A stretch of DNA of 64,000 nt from Dendrolimus kikuchii (GCA_019925095.2 CM034408.1:3969001-4033000), one strand, 5' to 3'; counted from the stretch's first letter, positions 9,893 through 20,794 are shown. Made by a program: numbers and translations. The notes: generated from the sequence alone by a model not told the origin.

Positions 9893-10196
9893 TCTAGATG
9901 TAGTGACAAGAGTTGAAAAAGGAATGTTAAGGTGGTTTGGGCATGTAGAGAGAATGAATGCGAGCAGAATCACAAAACAAGTATATAACACCAATGTGAC
10001 TTGTAGAATCATTGCCGGTAGACCGAGACGTGCTCACCATGATCAAATTGATGATATTGTGAAGAAAGTTCAGATAAAAAGCAGTTTAAATAAGATTAAT
10101 TAAAGTTGATGAAGCGAAAAGTGCTTGTCAGGATCGTAGCAGGTGGAGATCCATCGTCTCTGCCTACCCCAATGGGAAACATGCGTGACAATACGT
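9893..10196 (+). mobile_element. LINE-PNG 3' fragment, best copy
   Basis: The frame VEKGMLRWFGHVERMNASRI, TKQVYNTNVTCR, IIAGRPRRAHHDQIDDIV is open from about 9910 to a premature stop at about 10101. After a frameshift it resumes as DEAKSACQDRSRWRSIVSAY then PNGKHA-stop, with the tail GTGACAATACGTATG. The shared WFGHVERM and GRPRxxxHDQID motifs show kinship to LINE-T, but the C-terminus and tail differ. RT and endonuclease domains are lost. Confidence 0.85.
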
Positions 10197-10510
10197 ATGT
10201 GTGTATGTAATACAGGGTAAATTTTTCAAGTGGGTTTTCAGGGCCAGATTCTAAACTATGCTAAATAAGGAAAAATGCTCAACTCGAGGCCGGTTTCGAC
10301 GAAACTCAAGTGGTAGCATTAGATTTTTGAAAAATCAATTACTATTGTCAAGAACCGAAGCGGCTGATTTTGATAAAATAAACACATTCTATATTATTAT
10401 ACCAAAACATAGTGTTAGGTTATTAAGGTCAATTTCTGTGAAGGCATGTCAGTAACGGCATACCAAAGGGAAAGGATTGTTTTTGAACTAAATTTCCTAT
10501 TTTCCATCTA
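10197..10510. other. No gene seen
   Basis: AT-rich; the 65-codon open frame at 10258-10455 shows no motif. Confidence 0.4.
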
Positions 10511-10717
10511 ATATTATAATCGCGAAAGTTTGCAAGAATTATGTTCGTTACTCTTTTACGCAAAAACTACTGAATAGATTTTAATAAAACTTTACAATAA
10601 TATAGCTTACACATCAGAATAACACATAGGCTATTCTTTATAAAGATATAGTGTGATTTATTCAAAATATAACGATTTTCCGTCACCACGCGGGTGAGAC
10701 CGTGGGGCGCAGCTAGT
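10511..10717 (+). mobile_element. Helitron-like fragment ending CTAGT
   Basis: The 3' end reads CACGCGGGTGAGACCGTGGG, then GCGCAGCTAGT with CTAG at 10713-10716 followed by T. GAATAGATTTTAATAAAAC upstream is the usual subterminal module of these elements in Lepidoptera. The 5' TC end is not resolved. Confidence 0.65.
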
Positions 10718-11461
10718 TACAATATAATTACGTTGGAAGTTATAAAAAATTATACAATCAGACCCTTCAAGGGAGGACCAAGAAACCGAATTAAACATTA
10801 AAGCGGTTATAGTAGAAAGGAATGATTGAGTTTTAAAAATTACTGTACCTACCTCACATACTTTGTTATCTCAAATCATAAAAGCAATAAATAAACGGTA
10901 ATGCTTGTAACTGTATATAGCCTTGACATACCGATGTAACCTTTGACGTCATAACATGTCATGAAAGATATGTTGAGGTAGACTCATGTATACAGCACCT
11001 ATAAATATGGGGCCATAGGAAAAGCGATCAAATCAGCTTCCAGCGATTTATAGGTGATTCCTATTACATACTAACTGTTCACCGCTCTAAGTTAATGCGG
11101 AGAAATAATGTAAAATATAATACCAAAGATATAAATAACACTTTCTATGACTATGTTTAAAAATAAGTACACCAATGTGTACTTATTTTTTTAAAACATA
11201 AATTATGTTTTTATCATACTTATTTCAGATATCTTAATTATATTACTATAATTTTATCGCGATCGGCGTTGTGTTTGAATTATGTCAAGTACAAGTACGT
11301 AGAAAACAATTATTCTATTTATAAAGTGGCATAGACTTTCTTTATTAATACTTGTCTTAATTTTAAAATAAACTAAGTTCTACATAAATTAATATAAACT
11401 AAAATTAAACTATACTCTAAATATAACTATACTTACGAAATAATAAGTAAAAAATAGACTC
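10718..11461. other. No gene; one strong hairpin
   Basis: AT-rich spacer. A perfect 14 bp inverted repeat AAAAATAAGTACAC / GTGTACTTATTTTT with loop CAAT lies at 11159-11190. No coding signal. Confidence 0.5.
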
Positions 11462-11828
11462 CAAGTCGCTGTCGGCGGGGAGCGTGCCCAAAATGTTGAC
11501 CGCATTTCCACGTTGGATGACAACGCTCATGCATTGCCCTAGGTGCAAGCCAGCCTTTTGGTCACTCGAGACCTCAACGCGTAGAGAAGTCTCGATAAAG
11601 GTGATTATCTCCAGGCCCCCACGGCCTCAGGGTTACAACCCCGAAAGCTACAAATATATACCCATTACCAATAGACACACATTTGCAGCATTTCAAGGCC
11701 TCCTGATGTGGGGCAGCAGCCCCGGCTGTCACGGCTGTGACTGGGAGATGGGAAGCCGCCAAAGTATCAACACAAGTTGCGTCCCATACCAAGAGGCGTC
11801 CCATCTTCCATGACACCAACACACCCAT
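11462..11828 (-). mobile_element. GPWGP-type retroelement C-terminal fragment
   Basis: On the minus strand from about 11828: GRLLVWDATCVDTLAASHLP, AGAAAPHQEALKCCKCVSIG, YIFVAFGVVTLRPWGPGDN, stop, then in another frame the KGWLAP...NILGTLPADSD-like part. I recognise this (VWDATCVDT...GPWGP...QRGNAASVLGT-type) as the C-terminal region of widespread invertebrate retroelement polyproteins; exact clade unassigned. Five other fragments of it lie in the window. Frameshifts show it is dead. Confidence 0.72.
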
Positions 11829-12239
11829 CTATTTATAGGATTATTATATAACCTCGTTATTAATATTGATAATTAAATTAGACTTAGTGATATATATAGA
11901 ATCCAGTATTATTTTTGTAATATTACTCGTAATATGAATATCTCTTATTATTTAGTTCCACTGTAAACAAAATGATGACTACCAATACAATACGTTTTCC
12001 AAATTACAGACCATTAATTGGTACCTTCCGGATACAAATCATATTGTTATATGGATAAATGTCATCTGTTCTCTATTCTGGCAAAGCAATGGACCATTCT
12101 GAAATTATTAAAATATTCTTGTCTTATTTTGATTGTATTATACCGTATACATTATTCAAATTTAAAAATCTTTATTTAAACCATATACATAACCTTAAAA
12201 TTAAGTTCACTTCCTACTCTATGAAACTATGTACACAGT
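11829..12239. other. AT-rich spacer, no gene
   Basis: No supported feature; low-complexity AT sequence with a few short open frames. Confidence 0.45.
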
Positions 12240-12490
12240 TTCACTATACTGTTTTAAGAAGAACAAGCAGCCAGAAACTCCCCGGCAATACATATACATT
12301 CAATTCAATGAAATATCTAAGATTTGTAATCAATGAAATAGTTGATAAGTAAAATTAGTTTAGCAACAAATTGGGTCGTTTTGGTCTCACGCCAAAAGAA
12401 AGGTTTGCACTGAAAATCAGCTTTGTTTCGGATATAATTCCGGTACAGCAATATGCTGGGTGCAAACCTTGTTGTACAAATTCTCAAAAT
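12240..12490. repeat. GCACTGAAAATCAGC repeat, member 1
   Basis: Contains CAGCCAGAAACTCCCCGGCA, TTTTGGTCTCACGCCAAAAG and GTTTGCACTGAAAATCAGC, then CAGCAATATGCTGGGTGCAA. The same block, reverse-complemented, is at 39330-39745, 47690-47900 and (partial) 31976-32062. GTTTGCAC/GTGCAAAC is part of a local palindrome. Class unknown; probably a non-coding mobile element. Confidence 0.6.
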
Positions 12491-12896
12491 ATGCTATCTA
12501 TATAATCATAGCATGTAAATAAATAATGTACATGATTATATCGCAATTTCTTCAAATAAAGTCTTCTCTTTCTTTCATTTATTACGAGCAACATTTTGAG
12601 CTCGCTGATCTAGTGGCCACACGAAGGTAATAAAAGGGGTCATATAACGCGTTATCCACGGATTCCTTGAAGAACAACGTCAAACTTCATAATAATACCA
12701 TGTCAACTGTTTAATTTAATAAACAAACAGACTGACATGTTTGACTTCCTCATACTACGTACCGGTCTTAATTATAATGTACCAAGGATTTACCATACTT
12801 GTTCGGAAATTAAAGAATTTATAATGATTAGGTATTCTGTGTTGTGGGCCAGCAGAGTGAGACAACAGTTTATAATGCAGTGCTATATTTTACCTA
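12491..12896. other. No gene seen
   Basis: AT-rich sequence without recognisable features. Confidence 0.4.
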
Positions 12897-12996
12897 GTTA
12901 GGGCGCTCCCAAAATGCTGGCCACATTTTCACGTTGTATGGCAACTTTGATCCGTTGCTCTAAATATAGGCCAGCCCTTTGGTCACGCGAAACTTT
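12897..12996 (-). mobile_element. GPWGP-type retroelement fragment
   Basis: CGCTCCCAAAATGCTGGCC, CACGTTGTATGGCAACTTTG and AGGCCAGCCCTTTGGTCACG match the reversed QRGNAAS...LGT region of the copy at 11462-11828. About 100 bp remain; no frame. The 103 bp tandem array starts at its right edge. Confidence 0.65.
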
Positions 12997-13000
12997 GTTC

Positions 13001-13330
13001 AATTGCCAAATTCTAAGTTTAAAAAACTTAGAATTAAACTTGTTGAGATTCGTAGAATACAGATTTATAATGACAATTATATTGTTATCATAAATCTGTA
13101 TTCAATCGCCAAATTCTAAGTTTCAAAAACTTAGAATTAAACGTGTTGAGATTCGTAGAATACAGATTTATAACAAAAATTATATTGTTATCATAAATCT
13201 GTATTTAATCGCCAAATTCTAAGTTTAAAAAACTTAGAATTAAACTTGTTGAGATTCGTAGAATACAGATTTATAATGACAATTATATTGTTATCATAAA
13301 TCTTTATTCAATCGCCAAATTCTAAGTTTA
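13001..13330. repeat. 103 bp tandem repeat, about 3.2 units, each with two hairpins
   Basis: Units begin with AATYGCCAAATTCTAAG at 13001, 13104, 13207 and 13310, spaced exactly 103 bp. Each unit holds an inverted repeat AATTCTAAGTTT / AAACTTAGAATT and a second one, ACAGATTTATAA / TTATCATAAATCTGT. Identity between units is very high, so the array expanded recently. The sequence 13375-13480 carries diverged related words (TACGAATCTCAACTACGATTC and TTGAATACAGATTTAT). The array may be built from a decayed foldback MITE. Confidence 0.9.
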
Positions 13331-13480
13331 ATAAAACATTGTGAAACATTAGTAACAACATTAACGAAATTCTACATTCTCAAACATTCTACGAATCTCA
13401 ACTACGATTCTACGAATCTATTCTTTCACATTGTTTTTTAAACGTAGAATTTGATGATTGAATACAGATTTATCGCAAAT

Positions 13481-14070
13481 AAGTTCAGTCAATTTATATC
13501 ATAATAAATTTTAATGTAGTAATGCACAATCAAAATAAAGATTTCCATTTAAGTAGCTTCTTAACAAAACGATTAGTTTTAAAATCACAGTAGCAAAAGT
13601 CATAAAGTAGTACTTAATAAATGACTTATACAACTTCTTAACCCTCCGCTGCGCCCATTTGTTTATAACTACATATTTAAACCTACCGTACGTCCCGCAT
13701 GTTTATGTCGGCAACAAACTGTGTTTGTCTGTCCATTCAGATTGTTTACACTGTCCACACGGGGATATACTTTGTACTCTTGAACGATATTCTGAATGAG
13801 GGGGTTAACTTTTGTTTGTAAGTAGATAAATGAAGACAGTTTATAAAATTGAGCTTTTGTTTGAATAAAATGATGATAATTTCTTGGTGGTATCGTTGAA
13901 GAAATAATTCGAAAATAAATAGTTAAATAACAATTGTAGTAAAGTTTATTTTTTAAAGCGGATGTCATTTGCTTGGCTGTTGTAATAATCGTTTCAATTC
14001 GTAATATCAAATATAATATATAACTTGTATCAAATGACAACATCTCTGATTCACACATGGAAGATTACAT
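13481..14070. other. No gene seen
   Basis: AT-rich. The 129-codon minus-strand open frame at 13669-14058 shows no motif or compositional sign of coding. Confidence 0.4.
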
Positions 14071-14230
14071 GCATAAAAATTACATACATAACTTCACGCC
14101 AGTTCCCTTGCGGGGTAGGCACGAACAACAGAGCGCCATTTAGGCCCATTCTTACACACCTCACTTGCTTCTTTGACATTCATAACTCTTGTCATGCACG
14201 CTCGTCTGTTCTTAAGGCTGCATAAAAATT
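14071..14230 (-). mobile_element. LINE-T 3' fragment (11 bp TSD)
   Basis: Short copy, body 14082-14219, from LKNRRACMTRV to the AYPARELA stop. TSD GCATAAAAATT at 14071-14081 and 14220-14230. Subfamily 2 markers, GGGCC variant. A clean example of severe 5' truncation. Confidence 0.9.
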
Positions 14231-14580
14231 GTTTTTCAAAAATTATTTTTTATGTATAAAACCTTGTCTGAATTAAAATAAATTTTAGTGAAACATTCCT
14301 AATTATGTTGTTAATATTTGTGTAATACACATTTGTCGCAAGTAAAAAAAAAATGGTAATGTACGAGCGATACAACAAACTCCTTTAAAGTAGTTTTAAG
14401 TAAACAGAAATGTCAAAGTGACTTAAATAAGTTTATTTATATTACGCAAAAAACAATGCGCACACGCCTACATATTGCAGAAAGCTTGTAGCGTCTGTGT
14501 TGTCGACTGGTTCACTAAGTTCCCTTTTAAATATATTCCCATGTACTACTGGTTGGTAACTTACAAGCGATAGCAGAGAG

Positions 14581-14899
14581 AAATTTCTAGTTTATTGTTT
14601 TGGTCGTAACCGTTGTTAGTTTGTTGGGATGTTGTGATTTGTAGAGTACAATGTTTGCGTGTGTTGTTGTTGAGTTTACCTTTTGTGTGGTTTAATTATT
14701 TTATAACAATGGTTAGTGGCTTTGATTAAATTAGGTAATACGCTTTAAAATTTCTAGTTTATTGTTTTGGTCGTATCAGTTGTTAGTTTGTTGTGATTTG
14801 TAGAGTACAATGTTTGCGTGTGTTGTTGTTGAGTTTGCCTTTTGTGTGGTTTAATTATTTTATAACAATGGTTAGTGGCTTTGGTTAAATTAGGTAATT
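14581..14899. repeat. Tandem duplication, 167 bp period
   Basis: AAATTTCTAGTTTATTG begins at 14581 and again at 14748. The two copies match through GTGTTGTTGTTGAGTTTRCC and GGTTAGTGGCTTTGRTTAAA, with one 10-12 bp deletion in copy 2 (TTGTTGGGATG versus TTGTTG). Two units only. No coding potential; function unknown. Confidence 0.88.
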
Positions 14900-15349
14900 A
14901 AAATAAGTAAAGTTGAGTAATAATTTATTTTATATTCCTAAGAATTTCGTCTCCAGTTAAATCTTGTCCGCTGCATCGCTTACATTAACAAAGGATTTTC
15001 AGGAAGTGGGCGTGTTATAATTTTTAGAAATGTCGAAATTAATTTTTGATTCAAATACCCGTAACGCCACCTAGCGAAGGTGGAACTAACCATAAGAGCA
15101 ACACATTAAAATTGTCGTTATGTATTTGTTAGTGAATTGTAACAGTGGCACCAATAAAAAGCGATCGATCGATACACCATCTTTTTGGCTATATTCATCT
15201 GTACCTAGCAAATAATTTTTCTCTTCTATAACCCTGACAACTTGTATGCAAAATTTCATCACGATCTGTGTGCTTGGCGGTGGTGCAGGATGGAAATTCA
15301 GCTAGGGTATGGCGATTGAAAAACAAACAACCATACTTTATATTATAAA
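14900..15349. other. No gene; weak Helitron-like words
   Basis: AT-rich. ATCTTTTTGGCTATATTCATC (15180) and AAATTTCATCACGATC recall internal parts of Helitron-like repeats also seen at 42565 and 50505, but no ends are visible. Confidence 0.4.
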
Positions 15350-15534
15350 GAGGTAAAGTTTGTGAGTTTGTGACGTTGTAGGGGGGGTAATCTCTGGATC
15401 TACTAAACCGATTTTAATAATTATTTTACTGTTTGAAAGCTACGTTAATAAGGAGTGTCATAGGCTAAATTAAATGACGCTATATACCACAGGAGCGGGA
15501 CAGAACGCGGGTGAAACCGCGCCGGGCCGCTAGT
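15350..15534 (+). mobile_element. Helitron-like element ending CTAGT
   Basis: A left part (TTTGTGAGTTTGTGACG) and a subterminal CTACTAAACCGATTTTAAT module, then GACAGAACGCGGGTGAAACC, GCGCCGGGCCGCTAGT with CTAG at 15530-15533 plus T. No Rep/helicase. A typical short non-autonomous member, about 185 bp. Confidence 0.68.
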
Positions 15535-16189
15535 CTGTAAATAAAACTTAACTTCTAAATAAAAAAGTCTAACTCGCGATATATTTTCTTATTAAAATTT
15601 GTATTTTTAATTTTAGAATCTTACCGCGCATATTTTGAAACAAAAGCGGGTTATGAGTTGCTATTTCATCCAATACGTGTGGAAAGCCGCCCAGCGTAAG
15701 AGACAGTACTACAGTAATAATATTATTACTGTATACGTATACCAATAAATTCATGGCGCTTTCGACCTTTCGATCGCTAGTCGCTAGTTTCTTTAAGGTT
15801 GGCTATGGGAAATCGAGTTGTATAAAATCCACGCCACTATTGCGTGTTTAAAGCGTGAAAGCGTCACAAACATACAAGTCTGTCTTAGATTTTATTGTAG
15901 AACATGTCACCTACCCAATTAAGCACATATTTTACATATTATAATATTTATTGGTTTTAATTTTTTTTAAATCTTCTTGCTTGAGACTTGTACCACACGC
16001 AATGTGGACTATTTTGCTCGTACCGTCACTCTGAATGGATCACCCGTCACATTTCTTTCTTCAAGCCTTTATGTTAATGTACAACTTTATAACAACACTG
16101 GCAAGTCTACTACATTGTAATGTATTACGACGTCACATTTGAATGTTGGTATGTCGTATTCTTTTATAAACTATCTTTTGTCTGTAAGT
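15535..16189. other. No gene seen
   Basis: AT-rich; the 61-codon minus frame at 15569-15754 has no motif. Confidence 0.4.
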
Positions 16190-16365
16190 GTATTTATTTT
16201 GGGTGATGTCAGGAGCCTTAAGAACCGACGAGCGCGCATGACAAGAGTTATGAATGTCAAAGAAGCAAGTGAGGTGTGTAAGAATGGGCCTAAATGGCGC
16301 TCTGTTGTTCGTGCCTACCCCGCAAGGGAACTGGCGTGAAGTTATGTATGTATGTATTTATTTTG
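16190..16365 (+). mobile_element. LINE-T 3' fragment (12 bp TSD)
   Basis: Body 16202-16353, from GDVRSLKNRRARMTRVMN to the stop and tail. TSD GTATTTATTTTG at 16190-16201 and 16354-16365. Subfamily 2, GGGCC variant. Two changes in GAACCGACGAGCGCGCATG relative to the family. Confidence 0.92.
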
Positions 16366-16556
16366 TAGGATTATTGGATACAAGTAAACTTAATTTAACA
16401 TTTTCTGTATGGAGAGGTTAACTAGACATTCTGCGGACCTAAAGCGTCTGATTTGAAGAATCGCTTAGTGAAATTATAAATACGATACATAATAAATAAA
16501 TAAATTTATATACATATATATATATATATGTGTGTGTATATCTATATATATATTTA

Positions 16557-16828
16557 ATATTGCAGGAGTTCAGCAGACAGGCAGACGGCCCACTTGGTGA
16601 AAAGCGGTTACCATCGCCTATAGACATTTGCAACACTAAATGTGCTACAAATGCGTTGGAGACTGGAACCTAACTTAAGGTTGTTATGGCGACATACTTT
16701 ACACCAGGGGTGGTATCCATCCAGTCAGGCAAATGCCCTACCACCTGGCTGTGGGTTGTTTTGTCGCCTCTTACAACAGGCCGCCCGGCCATAAGAAACT
16801 GTATTCTTTCTCCGTTCCTGCACGGAGA
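16557..16828 (-). mobile_element. R310 copy with internal deletion
   Basis: Minus orientation: plus strand begins TGCAGGAGTTCAGCAGACAG and ends CTCCGTTCCTGCACGGAG. The segment equivalent to CTGCTGCTCTCTTAAGG and neighbouring bases is missing (ATGCGTTGGAGACTGG). Preceded by (TA)n and (TG)n runs at 16510-16550. Confidence 0.85.
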
Positions 16829-17140
16829 AAATACGTATAAATACTTCTAAGTAACCATCTTCAGTTAAACACATACTGTAACAAATATAACTTTAAACCA
16901 ACATGTAATCATCTCAATTAACTAGTAACGAAATAGTAATAAAATACAATTACACACGACCATTACATAAGATGAAAGTACAACGAACTTCATAATTACA
17001 TTTCACTAATTACAACCGATATGATCATTCGGTGCAATAATTGCGGGTAATTAGAAACTCAATAGGCTTTTAAAGTCACCTTTATCATGGAGCTGTCCAA
17101 TTATTTCTTTTGCATGTTGAAGTACCGATAGCACACGTGT
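16829..17140. other. No gene seen
   Basis: AT-rich, no feature. Confidence 0.4.
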
Positions 17141-17965
17141 TATCTTCTAAGCGTATGGCCTGAGTGCCCGCTCTGTTCGAGCGTGCAGCGGGGCAGACGC
17201 TTTTTTTTTGATGCGCAGGGGGAATACATTTCTTACCGTACTGAGTCCGTCTCGACTGTGGGGATGGGACCGGACCACGGCGATAAGCGCCGCGCAGCGT
17301 GTCCGAAGACTCTGGGCGGAACCAACTACTCCGCTAAAGCTAAACCTGCGTCCCATACCCGGCGCTTGTGTGGAAGAACATGAGATGACGAGCGAAGCAA
17401 CACCCAGGGGCGGGTTTAGAAATATGACGCCTGTAGGCTATTCAAATTTTACCGACCCTACCGATAAATCGATACCCTAATTCACAATAATATTAAATAG
17501 ACCATTTTTTTGTCAATGAAAGTGTAACTTTATGATTTGTGTACATATCGTGAGACGTGTATAATCTTGAATTAGATCTCCTTTTTACCGTAGTTTGAAG
17601 ATTGTGTAAGACATATAAAAAATTGGCCCCAAATTTGCCGCCCCTCCAAAATCCACTGGCTACACCCATTGTTCATCCGCGCAACAAGCTTAGCACCCCG
17701 GGATGCAGAGTAATCCACTCACCAACAGAGGCTGGACCCGTCGCATCCCCACAATGCGCGGACTCCTGAGCGCGGCAGACGCTAGCGGGCAGAAACGCTA
17801 GCGGGTGTCCCTATTGGCGGCCGGCTAGCGTGGCGAATCCAGCAGGCATGTTGCGTTGAGCGACGCGACGTGTATAGGAACGCTGCACACTCGGTTCGGC
17901 CGTGCACTGATGCACGCTCGGTTCGGCCGTGCACTGATGCACGCTCGGTTCGGCCGTGCACTGAG
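17141..17965. other. GC-rich islands in an AT-rich context
   Basis: Two GC-rich blocks, 17141-17420 and 17690-17965, stand out from the AT-rich surroundings. They contain CpG-rich words (CGCGCAGCGTGTCCG, GCGGCCGGCTAGCG). Short frames in the first block overlap on both strands and look like CpG-rich chance frames. No splice-bounded exon or conserved protein is recognisable. Possibilities are a promoter-like CpG region of an unseen transcript or a GC-rich old transposon. Confidence 0.4.
17885..17965. repeat. 27 bp tandem repeat, 3 units, GC-rich
   Basis: Units start at 17885, 17912 and 17939. Each begins GCAC(A/G)CTCGGTTCGGCC and ends GTGCACTGA. Only two changes among three units. Each unit contains near-palindromic GGTTCGGCC and GTGCAC. 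It lies at the right edge of the GC-rich region. Confidence 0.92.
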
Positions 17966-18234
17966 ACCGTAGATAAACTAATTTAAATGTATCTAAACGC
18001 TAACGAATGTCCCCAGTGCCCGCCGAGAAGTGCGTAAAGCGGGACGTTGCGTAGAAATTTGAACCAATTTGTAAACGATGAACGCCGAGCGGTACACTCA
18101 GGCCACTCAGGCACAAGTTCAAATGTCACAAGTAAAATGGCAGTAAAGGCTCGTTATGTCCACATGAATATATTTCCTTTTATTAAATTTAGTTTTTTTT
18201 GCTAAGATCTAAATAAGAAAGAATTTATTTGAAC

Positions 18235-18466
18235 AAATGTTATTTTGCCACGACACACCTTCCATGATCAAATTGATCGTGTACTAGCAGAAGGTGATGT
18301 CAGGAGCCTTAAGAACAGACGAGCTTGCATGACAAGAGTTATGAATGTCAAAGAGGCAAGTGAGGTGTGTAAGAATAAGCCTAAATGGCACTCTGTTGTT
18401 CGTGCCTACCCCACAAGGGAACTGGCGTGAAGTTATGTATGTATGTATGTATGTAAATGTTATTTT
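18235..18466 (+). mobile_element. LINE-T 3' fragment (12 bp TSD)
   Basis: Body 18247-18454, starting in GRPRHTFHDQIDRV and ending PTRELA (one change from PARELA). TSD AAATGTTATTTT at 18235-18246 and 18455-18466. Subfamily 1. Confidence 0.93.
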
Positions 18467-18837
18467 ATTTAATTAAAAGAAGTGAATTGTTATTGCGGCC
18501 CCTACTTATAGAAAATAATGTTTGAATATGGCTGTTGTACAGTAATGAATGAGTATTCATTGATATTAAAGTCTAATTCGATCCCTTTTCCATAATAGTT
18601 AAGTTGAATGAAGTTAAAAAAGCCTTTTTGATAATTGCCTTAATAATGCTATTTTTGGTGTGTTTAACATTTATAAATATTGTATATTAACAAATAGAAT
18701 TTAATGAAAACATTTATTGGAAAAAACCAATAATCTTAAAACAGAGATTCTATGTACAAAAAAATATTTTTTGTGAAACATTATCATGTTTTATTTATTT
18801 GTAATATCTGCGACATTTTTTCATGTTATTAAAGTTA

Positions 18838-19189
18838 CTAGTGGACGCCTGTGCTCGAGATTCGACCATAATAATTAATGTCAAAGACTATACTTCTATA
18901 ATCACAGATTTCGGAAAGCCTACGCTATTACTTTGACTTGAACAATAAATAAAAGGGTATATAGGTATATGCCTGTGTCAAATACATGGTAGTGTGTGTA
19001 ATGTTTTTTTTTTAATATTTAATATATTAAATTATGCATGAAAATACATTTTTCATGCATAATTTAAAAAAAATATCATTTGTCGCTTCTCTGTATAGAC
19101 TATAAGTGTGCGAAATTTCATACTCCTCCGCACAATTTTCGTAAAAAGAGGTATACAGATTTTGCTTCACGTATTAATATATACCTAGA
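18838..19189 (-). mobile_element. Non-autonomous Helitron, second full-length copy
   Basis: Same family as 3930-4276, reversed. CTAG at 18838-18841 is preceded by host A, and the TC end (plus strand GA at 19188-19189) is followed by host T. It contains an internal hairpin around AAATTATGCATGAAAA / TTTTTCATGCATAATTT at about 19031-19068. The terminal hairpin is degraded (CTCGAGATTCGACC). No TSD, as expected for Helitrons. Confidence 0.82.
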
Positions 19190-19683
19190 TTACCTTCTTT
19201 CTTTGTTTCAAAATTTTAATTTGTAAAAGAGATAACTACACTAAATATTTATAGTCCTCATTAATTAAAATATCTAAATAGTGAGTATGTTTTAATGTTT
19301 AAAAGCTGTCGCTTTTGGCATATAAAGGTAAAAACTGTTTTTCTCGCAAATTTTAATTTGTTACTTATTCATTTTATCCATAACTGGTAAGATAAGCGCA
19401 TTTAAACCTTTATGCAACTTATACTGATATTTGACAAATATACAAATGCAAAATCAGTTCCCACGGCGTTTCTATCAAGTGTTTAATCTTTTACAACAAT
19501 ATTGTGTATATTATAAAAGGCGGTGGGCGTGCACCGAGACTAATGAATGATGATAAATCGCATAAGTAAGCCGTCATAAAGCCATATCTGTGCCGCAATC
19601 GCTGCTTATCTACGCGTTGGATCGATGCCTGTTTCGTGTAATATTCATTTGGGCTGTTATTTCGACGTCTTTTGAAGTTATTT
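19190..19683. other. No gene seen
   Basis: AT-rich, no supported feature; the overlapping 19491-19748 minus frame runs into R310. Confidence 0.4.
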
Positions 19684-19998
19684 ATCCATGCAGGAACGGA
19701 AACAGCATACAAATTCCTGCGGCCAGGCGGCCTGTCGTAAGAGGCCACAAAACAACCCCTAGCCAGGTGCTAGGGCATTTGCCCTTCTGGATGGCTACCA
19801 CCCCTGGTTACAAAATGCTACCATAACAACGTTGTGTTGTGTCCAAGCATCAGTGGCCAGGTTCCAGTCCTATCTACGAGTTCGGCAGCACATTAGTAGC
19901 ATCTTTAGTGTTACAAATGTTTATAGGCGATGGTAACCACTTTTCATCACAGTTGGGCCATCAGCTTGTTTGCTGTAGTCCAGCAATTAAAAAAAATA
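19684..19998 (+). mobile_element. R310 copy, old full length
   Basis: Starts ATCCATGCAGGAACGGAAAC and ends GTCCAGCAATTAAAAAAAAT. Many substitutions and small indels (GTTCCAGTCCTATCTACG, for example). Open frames across it are accidental. Confidence 0.82.
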
Positions 19999-20029
19999 TT
20001 ATTTACTATCAGCCCATATACGTCATTTT

Positions 20030-20160
20030 GCTGGAACCGGGCCTTTCCAAGTTTTTTGAAGGATAGTAAATATATCCACCATGCTTATCAGTTTACATTC
20101 AATGGCATGTCATTTGAAACACAAATACTTTAGCCACTAAGCTACTGCGGCACAGTTGAA
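20030..20160 (-). mobile_element. Probable SINE-B fragment
   Basis: ACCGGGCCTTTCC, ATATATCCACCATGCTTATC and TTTAGCCACTAAGCTACTGC follow the order of reversed SINE-B modules but are strongly diverged. Low confidence. Confidence 0.4.
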
Positions 20161-20279
20161 ATTGATATTTAAAATTTTCTTCTTTTAGTTGTAGTAATCT
20201 TCCGTAGTCAAATGGTAAAATCGAAACTTTTATAAACCCGTCACGCCCGTCAGCCGTCATAATATCTGTATGTATACTT

Positions 20280-20712
20280 TATGACATACATAGACAGAAA
20301 GACGCTTACCTGTCGTCGTTAGCCATTCGCAGTAGACAGCCAAGTCTGAATCCTGCATCCCAGTCCCCGCCTTCCTCATTCAGCGCCCACCGGCGATCTT
20401 ACACAGGTCGTCAGTCCTTTAGACTGGAGGGCGTCCGACACTACGTTTACTGAAATGTGATCTCAACTCCAGGCCTTGTCTACTCCATCGATCCTGCAAC
20501 AGACATGACTGGCCCATTGCCACTTCAACATGCTAATTTTACGAGATATGCCGGTTACTTTGGTTCTCTTACTGATATCCTCATTTCTAATTTTATCCAT
20601 AAGAGAAACACCAATCATAACTCGTTCCATAGCACGTTGGGTGACTTGGAACATATGGACCAACCCTGCCGTCGTTGACCACGTCTCGACTCCGTAGGTC
20701 CAACATTTGACG
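20280..20712 (-). mobile_element. RTE-type LINE C-terminal fragment
   Basis: Minus strand, from about 20663: the peptide QRAMERVMIGVSLMDKIRNE, DISKRTKVTGISRKISMLKW, QWASHVCCRIDG, then after an indel SKRSVGRPPV-stop-RTDDLCKIAG. This is the known segment between the RT thumb and the C-terminus of insect endonuclease-reverse transcriptases of RTE type (GVSLRDRIRNEEIRRRTKV-like). At least one stop and one frameshift show decay. RT catalytic residues lie further upstream and are not present. Confidence 0.82.
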
Positions 20713-20794
20713 CTTACCTCAGTTTAGACAAGTTATTTAAACACAATTACGAATTAATATGGTGGCAACAAACAAACTTTTCGATGCCCCTCGC

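Noticed and set aside
13001..13330. CRISPR-like array
   Set aside because: The 103 bp units are contiguous, with no unique spacers of constant length, and the setting is a eukaryotic genome; it is a tandem satellite.
13669..14058. 129-codon minus-strand open frame
   Set aside because: AT-driven composition and no motif; ends next to a LINE-T insertion.
17183..17480. Overlapping frames of 66-90 codons in the GC-rich block
   Set aside because: Frames are open on both strands through lack of AT-rich stops; no conserved protein is recognisable.
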